Program-made: the position numbers and the translations under genes
Notes under the pieces: model-generated
The model's database searches: none
What the model was told of the DNA's origin: nothing
Seen by the model: the letters and a program-made list of their open reading frames with translations, nothing else
In this document: positions 7,301 to 11,127 of the stretch, piece after piece
Position numbering within the stretch: the stretch's first letter is position 1
Layout: the number at the start of each line of letters is the position of its first letter
Source of the DNA: JAMCRM01 sp041685075
GTDB lineage: Bacteria; Acidobacteriota; Terriglobia; Bryobacterales; Bryobacteraceae
Direction: 5' to 3'
DNA length: 11,127 bases
Assembly: GCA_041685075.1 (NCBI GenBank)
Contig: JAWLGN010000185.1
Location: forward strand, 1 to 11,127

Positions 7301-7544
7301 CGACGAGCGGCTGACCGGGGAGCGGCGCGCCCACCTGCTGGAACGCCGGTACGAGTACGACCAGCGGCCGCCGGCCGAGCCCAGCCCCAGCAAACGCCAC
7401 ATGGCACGGCACCTGCCCGCCGCCGAGCGGGTGCGCCACTTCAGGGAGGCCGCCGAGGCGCTCTCCCCGGCCGAGGCGCTCGAAGAGGCCTGCCGCTGCC
7501 TGCGCTGCGATATTCGGGAGAACGGCGCTTCCATTGCGCGCTAG
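4377..7544 (+). CDS. hoxF: HoxF/HydB-type NADH-FMN subunit fused to GltD/NfnB-like FAD-NADPH module
   Basis: This 1055-residue fusion has the following order. Residues 1-110 are a thioredoxin-like domain with C36, C67 and C71. Residues 195-380 are the FMN/NADH domain (GRGGAGYLTGLKWEF at 199-213, NADEGDPGAY from 228, GAGAFVCGEETA from 312). An SLBB-like part follows at about 381-430. The N3-type [4Fe-4S] site is C489, C492, C495 and C535. The sequence then passes H563/C565/C570 and enters a GltD-type iron-sulfur domain (C578, C582, C621, C625, C629). The FAD fold is VVGAGPTG (678-685), the NADPH fold is GGGNAA (810-815) with YRRERKDMP (833-841), and the FAD tail is FYAGGD (948-953). The C-terminus carries CRCLRCD (1039-1045). 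The expected role is to pass hydride electrons between NAD(H) at FMN, NADP(H) near FAD and the hydrogenase through HoxU. The ATG at 4377 overlaps the hoxE stop. The frame is open back to 4101, but that part only overlaps hoxE. Confidence 0.93.
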   Translation: MNLRIRDIGNFSTVREAGMAKLLPFKPRIAVGMGTCGTGNGAEGVYHAFADAIDQRGLDIELAPVGCLGYCAQEPLVNVRLPGHPLVVMRRVQPNHVDRILDDLAMGVITQEHALCQINEWDHLTAEVKYGVGYSDIPCWYDVPFFKGQKKIVLRNCGFINPDDIEEYIAVGGYMSLYKVLIDGRPEHYIEQIKASKLRGRGGAGYLTGLKWEFLRKAEAPQKYIICNADEGDPGAYMNRNEIEGDPHSLLEGMLIGGYLMGATQGIIYVRAEYPLAVHRLERAIGQAKQYGLLGEDILGRGFNFDIQLVEGAGAFVCGEETALIASLEGRSGRPRPRPPFPAQKGLYGMPTNINNVETWYNIPPIITKGAAWFTETGSVKSPGTKVFSLVGKVNSTGLVEMPLGTPLKDFIYNVGGGGSNGRAIKAVQTGGPSGGCIPQEMFDTPVDYETLARLGSIMGSGGMVVMDEDNCMVDVARYFIEFTHSESCGKCVPCRVGLDKALRILHDFTEGTAREEDLETLDELGRMIRDTSLCGLGQTAPNPVLTTMRHFRHEFEDHIRAHRCRAGVCENLALSPCENSCPLHMNIPRFLQLYKEGRLEEAFESVVMDNPLPASTGRVCQHPCDNRCRRATMDQAVNMREVHRTIADAIYNSEQFGAMCERIAARKLAATGKNVAVVGAGPTGLAAAFYLALFGHDVTVYDSHAAGGGMLRYALPEYRLPEAVIDRELELIERVGVHFVYSTNVGTDITLNELDERFDAVFLSIGTWREAWVYLPGTELRGVMPALSFLEAVSKGEPPELGRRVVVIGGGNAAIDSARSAVRMGANVTVVYRRERKDMPAIAEETEAAAAEGVQFTFLAAPHRIVGENGAVKAIEVVKTRLGEFDTSGRRRPVPTEEIQSIQCDSVVLAVGETVDLRFVQASGLKIKENGTIEVDRYTLETSRPKFYAGGDVITGASNVSNAMGTGKKAARNIDERLTGERRAHLLERRYEYDQRPPAEPSPSKRHMARHLPAAERVRHFREAAEALSPAEALEEACRCLRCDIRENGASIAR

Positions 7545-7550
7545 AGAGGA
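7545..7550 (+). promoter_or_regulatory. Ribosome binding site supporting a TTG start for hoxU
   Basis: AGAGGA follows the hoxF stop directly and ends nine bases before TTG at 7560. The reading from this TTG gives a normal HoxU N-terminus (MPQKISIRIDG). There is no ATG in frame before residue 23, which already lies inside the ferredoxin fold, so the rare start codon is well supported. Confidence 0.65.
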
Positions 7551-7559
7551 GCCATCGCT

Positions 7560-8270
7560 TTGCCGCAGAAGATTTCCATCCGCATCGACGGCGAATACGT
7601 CAACGCCACCGAGGGCCAGACCATCATGGAGGCGGCGCGCGCCAACGGCAAACAAATCCCCGGCCTCTGCTACATGGAGGGGCTGCGTCCCTCCGGCAGT
7701 TGCCGCCTGTGCGTGGTCGAGGTGGCCGGGGTGGCCCGCCTGCTGCCCGCCTGCACCACTCCGGCGCAGAACGGCATGCTGGTCACTACCAACTCCGAAA
7801 AGCTCACCCGCTACCGCCGCATGGCCGTGGAGTTCCTGCTGCTGGAGCGTAATCACTACTGTGCCGTGTGCGTCTCCAACAACCACTGCGAGCTGCAGGA
7901 GATGGCCCGCCGCCTGGGGGTGACGCATGTCAGCCTGCCGTACAACTATCCCCGGCTGCCGGTGGACGTCTCGCATCCGCGCTTCGTTCTGGACCACAAC
8001 CGCTGCATCCTGTGCACGCGCTGTGTGCGGGTCTGCGCCGAGCTGGAGGGCGCGCACGTGCTGGATATCGGCGGGCGCGGCATTCAGTCCCGCATCGTCG
8101 CCGGGCTGAACCGTCCCTGGGGCGAAGCGCCCGGCTGCACGAGCTGCGGCAAGTGCGTGCAGGTCTGTCCCACAGGCGCCATGGCCGAGAAGGGCTGCGC
8201 CGTCGAGGAGATGGTCAAGAGCAACGAGAACATCTGCAAGCTCGCCGCGCACCGTGGAGGTCACGCATGA
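7560..8270 (+). CDS. hoxU: HoxU, NuoG-N-terminal-like iron-sulfur subunit
   Basis: This 236-residue protein carries electrons between the diaphorase and the hydrogenase module, as HoxU does in NAD-linked [NiFe] hydrogenases. Domains in order: a plant-type [2Fe-2S] ferredoxin with C37, C48, C51 and C65 (PSGSCRLCVVEV around 44-55); a His/Cys [4Fe-4S] site with H99, C101, C104 and C110 (NHYCAVCVSNNHCELQ, with the one-residue His-Cys spacing I associate with HoxU rather than NuoG); then two [4Fe-4S] ferredoxin motifs at C149/C152/C155/C159 and C193/C196/C199/C203-P. The length matches HoxU (about 240) and excludes a full NuoG, which is several times longer. The TTG start has a good ribosome binding site. 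The TGA overlaps the hoxY ATG in an ATGA. Confidence 0.95.
   Translation: MPQKISIRIDGEYVNATEGQTIMEAARANGKQIPGLCYMEGLRPSGSCRLCVVEVAGVARLLPACTTPAQNGMLVTTNSEKLTRYRRMAVEFLLLERNHYCAVCVSNNHCELQEMARRLGVTHVSLPYNYPRLPVDVSHPRFVLDHNRCILCTRCVRVCAELEGAHVLDIGGRGIQSRIVAGLNRPWGEAPGCTSCGKCVQVCPTGAMAEKGCAVEEMVKSNENICKLAAHRGGHA
8256..8260 (+). promoter_or_regulatory. Ribosome binding site of hoxY
   Basis: GGAGG inside the end of hoxU lies six bases before the ATG at 8267. It fixes that start against the longer open frame that begins at 7868 within hoxU. Confidence 0.75.
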
Positions 8271-8797
8271 AGAAAGTGAAGCTGGCGACCATCTGGCTGG
8301 ATGGCTGCTCGGGCTGCCACATGTCCCTGCTGGACATGGACGAGGCGCTGGCCGCGGTCCTCAGGAAAGCCGACCTGGTCTACGGACCGCTGGTGGACGC
8401 GCAGTCCTTTCCCGAGGACGTGGACGTGACGCTGGTGGAGGGCGCGGTCTCCAGCGAGGACGATCTGGAGAAGGTCCGGCTGGTGCGCCGGAATAGCCGC
8501 GTGGTGGTGGCCCTGGGGGATTGCGCCACCACGGGCAACGTGCCCGCCATGCGCAACCCCATCCCGGTGCGGGAGATCCTCGAGCGCGTCTACGTGGAAG
8601 GCGCCGACGAGCAGCCGGGCGCTCCCGCCCAGGGCGTCCCCAAGTTGCTGAAGCACGCCCTTCCCATCCACGAGGTCATCCCGGTGGACCTGCACGTCCC
8701 GGGCTGCCCGCCGGGCGCGCAGGCCATCCTCGACGCGGTGGGCGCGCTGCTGGACGGGCGCATGCCCGAGCTGGGCACGAAAGTGAAATTCGGGTAG
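8267..8797 (+). CDS. hoxY: HoxY, [NiFe] hydrogenase small subunit
   Basis: This 176-residue small subunit holds the proximal [4Fe-4S] cluster next to the active site. The ligands visible are C14 and C17 (DGCSGCHMSLLD), C86 (LGDCATTGNVPAMRN) and C147 (VPGCPPGAQ). There is no Tat signal peptide and no medial or distal cluster domain, so this is the short cytosolic type found in group 3 enzymes; its length is normal for HoxY. The ATG overlaps the hoxU stop and has a strong ribosome binding site. hoxH starts ten bases after its stop. The LGDCATTGN pattern and gene order support the bidirectional Hox group over the F420- or heterodisulfide-linked groups, where the partner genes differ. Confidence 0.96.
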   Translation: MKKVKLATIWLDGCSGCHMSLLDMDEALAAVLRKADLVYGPLVDAQSFPEDVDVTLVEGAVSSEDDLEKVRLVRRNSRVVVALGDCATTGNVPAMRNPIPVREILERVYVEGADEQPGAPAQGVPKLLKHALPIHEVIPVDLHVPGCPPGAQAILDAVGALLDGRMPELGTKVKFG

Positions 8798-8807
8798 AGA
8801 CTCCGCC

Positions 8808-10229
8808 ATGACCAGGAAAATCATCATCGACCCGGTGACCCGCATTGAGGGGCACGCGAAGATTACGATTCACCTCGGGGAGGACGGCAAGGCTGCCGGC
8901 GCGGAGCTGCACGTCACCCAGTTGCGCGGCTTCGAGAAGTTCACCGAGGGCCGGCCATTCTACGAGATGCCGTCGATTACGGCGCGTATCTGCGGCATCT
9001 GCCCGGTGAGCCACTTGCTGGCGTCGGCGAAGGCCTGCGATGCCGTCATGTCGGTGGCCATCCCGGAGACCGCCGCGCGGTTGCGGGAACTCGTGCACTG
9101 CGCCCAGATCGTGCAGTCCCACGCGCTGAGCTTCTTCCACCTGTCTGCGCCCGACCTGCTGCTGGGCATGGATGCGGATCCCGCGCGGCGCAACGTCGCC
9201 GGGCTGCTGGAAACACACCCGGAGGTGGCGCGCGACGGCATCGCCCTGCGCAAGTTCGGGCAGCGGTTGATCGAGGGGCTGGCGGGCGAGCGGGTGCATC
9301 CTTCCTGGGTGGTGCCCGGCGGCGTCAACGCGCCGCTCGCGCCGGCGGTGCGGGACCGCATCCTGGCCGAGTTGCCCGAAGCAAAGGCCATCGCCCGCCG
9401 CACCATGGCGCTGTTCAAGAGCGTGCTGGACCGGTTCACCGACGAGATCGCGTATTTCGGCAACGGCCCCACGATGTACGCCGGGCTGGTGGATGCGGGG
9501 GGCGGCTTGCAGTTGTACGAAGGCTGCCTGCGCTTCGTCGACGCCTCGGGCGCGGTGGCGGAAAACGGCGTGCGCGCCCGCGACTACGCGCGCGTGATCG
9601 GCGAAGCCGCCATGCCGAACTCGTATCTGAAGGCGCCCTACTTCAAGCCGCGGGGCTATCCGGAGGGCATCTACCGCGTGGGCCCGCTGGCGCGGCTGAA
9701 CGTGGCCAGCCGCTGCGGCACGCCCGAGGCCGATGCCGAGTTCGCGGAGTTCCACCAGCGCTGCGGCGCGGTGGCCGAAAGTTCGTTCTATTTCCACTAC
9801 GCCCGGCTCATCGAGGCCATCCACGCGCTGGAAAAAATCGAGCTGCTGCTCGACGATCCCGGGATTCTCGACACGCACGTGCGCGCCCGCGCCGCGGTGA
9901 ATGCGCTCGAAGGCGTGGGGATGATCGAGGCCCCGCGCGGGGTCCTGATTCACCACTACAAGGTCGACGAGAAGGGCGCCATGCGGTGGGCCAACCTGAT
10001 TGTCGCCACGGGCCACAATAACCTGGCGATGAACAGCGCCATCCACCAGGTAAGCCGCCACTTTGTGGACGGCGGGAAGCTGCAGGAGGGCATGCTCAAC
10101 CGGGTCTCCGCTGTCGTGCGCGCCTTCGACCCCTGCCTGAGCTGCTCGACCCACGCCGACGGCAACGTGGCGATGCGCATCCAGTTGCTCTCGCCGGAGG
10201 GCGAACTGCTGGACGAGCTGCGCAGTTAA
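8808..10229 (+). CDS. hoxH: HoxH, [NiFe] hydrogenase large subunit (precursor)
   Basis: This 473-residue subunit carries the Ni-Fe(CN)2CO site that splits or makes H2. The N-terminus has DPVTRIEGH (8-16). The L1 motif is RICGICPVSH with C62 and C65, and the L2 motif is DPCLSCSTH (441-449) with C443 and C446; all four cysteine ligands are present. After H449 come 24 more residues, as in unprocessed large subunits that a specific endopeptidase (HoxW type) trims after the histidine once nickel is inserted. The length is normal. Translation starts at the ATG at 8808, ten bases after hoxY; only a weak GAGA precedes it, so reinitiation from hoxY is likely. It is the last gene of the operon. Its TAA is interlocked with the stop of the opposite-strand hydrolase, and no terminator hairpin lies between them. 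Confidence 0.96.
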   Translation: MTRKIIIDPVTRIEGHAKITIHLGEDGKAAGAELHVTQLRGFEKFTEGRPFYEMPSITARICGICPVSHLLASAKACDAVMSVAIPETAARLRELVHCAQIVQSHALSFFHLSAPDLLLGMDADPARRNVAGLLETHPEVARDGIALRKFGQRLIEGLAGERVHPSWVVPGGVNAPLAPAVRDRILAELPEAKAIARRTMALFKSVLDRFTDEIAYFGNGPTMYAGLVDAGGGLQLYEGCLRFVDASGAVAENGVRARDYARVIGEAAMPNSYLKAPYFKPRGYPEGIYRVGPLARLNVASRCGTPEADAEFAEFHQRCGAVAESSFYFHYARLIEAIHALEKIELLLDDPGILDTHVRARAAVNALEGVGMIEAPRGVLIHHYKVDEKGAMRWANLIVATGHNNLAMNSAIHQVSRHFVDGGKLQEGMLNRVSAVVRAFDPCLSCSTHADGNVAMRIQLLSPEGELLDELRS

Positions 10230-10855
10230 GAGCGTACCCACAGGTTGTGCCGCTTCTCGTGGCCGATGGTGGTGCCTTCACCGTGGCCCGGCGTCACGGC
10301 GGTCTCCTCCGGCAGCGCGAACAGCTTCGTGCGGATCGAATCGACGATGGCGTGCGCGTTGCCGCCGGGCAGGTCCGTGCGCCCGATGCTCTCGTGAAAC
10401 AGGGTATCGCCTGAAACGAGCTTCTTTTCGGCGGGAATCCAGAGGCTGAGGCTGCCGCGCGTATGCCCCGGGGTGTGGATGACGTGGAACTCGGCTCCGG
10501 CGGCCTTGAGGGTATCGCCGTCGCGCGCCGCCACGTCCACTTCGGTGCGCTTCGGCGTCTGCATCCCCAGCCAGGCGGCTTGAAGGTCCAGCATGTCCTG
10601 CTGCTCCTGGTCCGCCTCGTTCATCCACACAGCAGCCCCTGTGGCGGCCCGCAACTGGTGCGCTCCGCCGATGTGGTCGAGATGCCCGTGGGTGATGACG
10701 ATGGCCTTCACGGTCCATCCGTGGCGCGCCACCACCGCCAGAATCTGGGGCACGTTGTCTCCCGGGTCGATGACCACCGCTTCGCCGCTCGCCTCGTCGC
10801 CGAAGATCGAGCAATTGCATTGCAAGGGCCCGACCGGAAGAATTTCCTGCACCAT
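10226..10855 (-). CDS. Metallo-beta-lactamase-fold hydrolase, glyoxalase II-like
   Basis: This 209-residue cytosolic protein has the complete metal site of the metallo-beta-lactamase fold: THGHLDH with H56, H58, D60 and H61; HTPGHTRGS with H131; SGDTLF with D150; and TPGHG with H191. The GRTDLPGG segment (158-165) and the short length place it with the YcbL/glyoxalase II-like group, which hydrolyses thioesters such as S-lactoylglutathione or related compounds; the true substrate cannot be read from sequence. The C-terminal glutathione-binding domain of classical GloB is missing. The start at 10855 has GGAGG only three bases upstream, which is tight. Its TAA shares a TTAA with the hoxH stop. 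It probably has its own promoter in the 26-base divergent gap and is unlikely to be a functional partner of the hydrogenase. Confidence 0.93.
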   Translation of the reverse strand: MVQEILPVGPLQCNCSIFGDEASGEAVVIDPGDNVPQILAVVARHGWTVKAIVITHGHLDHIGGAHQLRAATGAAVWMNEADQEQQDMLDLQAAWLGMQTPKRTEVDVAARDGDTLKAAGAEFHVIHTPGHTRGSLSLWIPAEKKLVSGDTLFHESIGRTDLPGGNAHAIVDSIRTKLFALPEETAVTPGHGEGTTIGHEKRHNLWVRS

Positions 10856-10864
10856 ATGCCTCCG

Positions 10865-10874
10865 ATTGTATACT
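10865..10874. promoter_or_regulatory. Candidate overlapping divergent promoter (GTATAC core)
   Basis: The gap of 26 bases between the hydrolase (- strand) and the membrane protein (+ strand) holds the palindrome GTATAC at 10868-10873. On the + strand TATACT (10869-10874), preceded by TG, looks like a -10 box and would start RNA about one base before the ATG at 10882. On the - strand TATACA or TACAAT (within 10872-10865) would start RNA about three bases before the ATG at 10855. No room exists for two separate promoters, so the elements must overlap if both genes start here. Confidence 0.4.
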
Positions 10875-10881
10875 CAAGCGT

Positions 10882-11127
10882 ATGTCCGAGATCGTGTTGG
10901 TGTTGACGCGCTGGCTGCATATCGCCTCGGTAGCGGTGCTGGTCGGTGGCATGCTGTACGCCCGGGTGGCGATGTTTCCCGCGCTCAAGGTGCTGCCCTC
11001 CGAGGAACGGATGGAGGTTTTCAGCCGCGCGGCGCGGCGTTACGGCCGCATCGCGGTGGCGGCCATTCTGGGGCTGCTGCTCTCCGGCACCTACACGATC
11101 CTCGCCTTCCCCGGCCGCAGCCCGCGT
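10882..11127 (+). CDS. CopD-like integral membrane protein (3' partial)
   Basis: This frame starts with ATG at 10882 and runs off the right edge after 82 codons. The N-terminal helix reads LTRWLHIASVAVLVGGMLY, with a histidine at position 13 and a GG pair at 22-23, followed by a short loop with FPAL and a second helix beginning near residue 54 (YGRIAVAAILGLLLSG). The W-L-H...G-G pattern is typical of CopD-like and related small four-helix membrane families (DUF2269- or DUF4149-like), some of which bind haem or copper. Two helices cannot settle which. No Shine-Dalgarno sequence precedes the start, and the candidate -10 box lies so close that a leaderless transcript is likely. The gene is divergent from the hydrolase. 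Confidence 0.72.
   Translation, partial: MSEIVLVLTRWLHIASVAVLVGGMLYARVAMFPALKVLPSEERMEVFSRAARRYGRIAVAAILGLLLSGTYTILAFPGRSPR

Noticed and set aside
6102..8264. A 720-codon open frame on the - strand
   Set aside because: It lies opposite the well-identified HoxF and HoxU frames, has no recognisable domain, and is His/Ala/Gly/Val-rich as expected for an antisense frame in G+C-rich DNA. The same holds for the long - strand frames at 1456-3021, 4311-6065 and 8676-10241.
3841..8270. Respiratory complex I genes (nuoE, nuoF, nuoG)
   Set aside because: The NuoG-like gene is only 236 residues and is followed by hydrogenase small and large subunits with complete metal ligands; there are no membrane subunits.

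Overview
The window is G+C-rich (roughly two thirds by eye), densely packed bacterial chromosome with no tRNA, rRNA, mobile element or CRISPR array that I can see. The gene families, the many long antisense shadow frames and several candidate promoters placed almost on top of the start codon would fit an Acidobacteriota-like genome. That is an inference from style and gene content, with no marker gene to prove it. No stretch longer than 300 bases lacks a gene; the largest gap is 3649-3840.

Left part (1-3648), all on the + strand except the last gene: the 3' end of a zinc-ribbon plus DUF4870-like membrane protein; an exported protein with a POTRA-like N-terminus and a helical HEAT-like body; a YggS/PLPBP pyridoxal-phosphate homeostasis protein; and a GT4-like glycosyltransferase whose GTG start overlaps the yggS stop. 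A small DUF5658-like membrane protein lies on the - strand and overlaps the glycosyltransferase 3' end tail to tail.

Centre (3841-10229), + strand: a compact five-gene operon for a cytosolic [NiFe] hydrogenase of the Hox type (group 3d-like), in the order hoxE, hoxF, hoxU, hoxY, hoxH. HoxE and HoxF form the diaphorase, HoxU is the iron-sulfur bridge, and HoxY and HoxH are the hydrogenase small and large subunits. The unusual point is HoxF. It is a 1055-residue fusion of a HydB/NuoF-like NADH-FMN module with a complete GltD/NfnB-like FAD and NADPH module. One complex could therefore connect H2, NAD(H) and NADP(H), and flavin-based electron bifurcation or transhydrogenation is an obvious hypothesis. 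No Ni-insertion or maturation genes (hyp genes, hoxW) are in the window, although HoxH keeps a cleavable C-terminal tail.

Right part (10226-11127): a glyoxalase II-like metallo-beta-lactamase-fold hydrolase on the - strand, whose stop codon is interlocked with the hoxH stop in a single TTAA. It is divergent from a membrane protein that runs off the window. Those two genes are separated by only 26 bases, built around a GTATAC palindrome that could serve as a -10 element in both directions.
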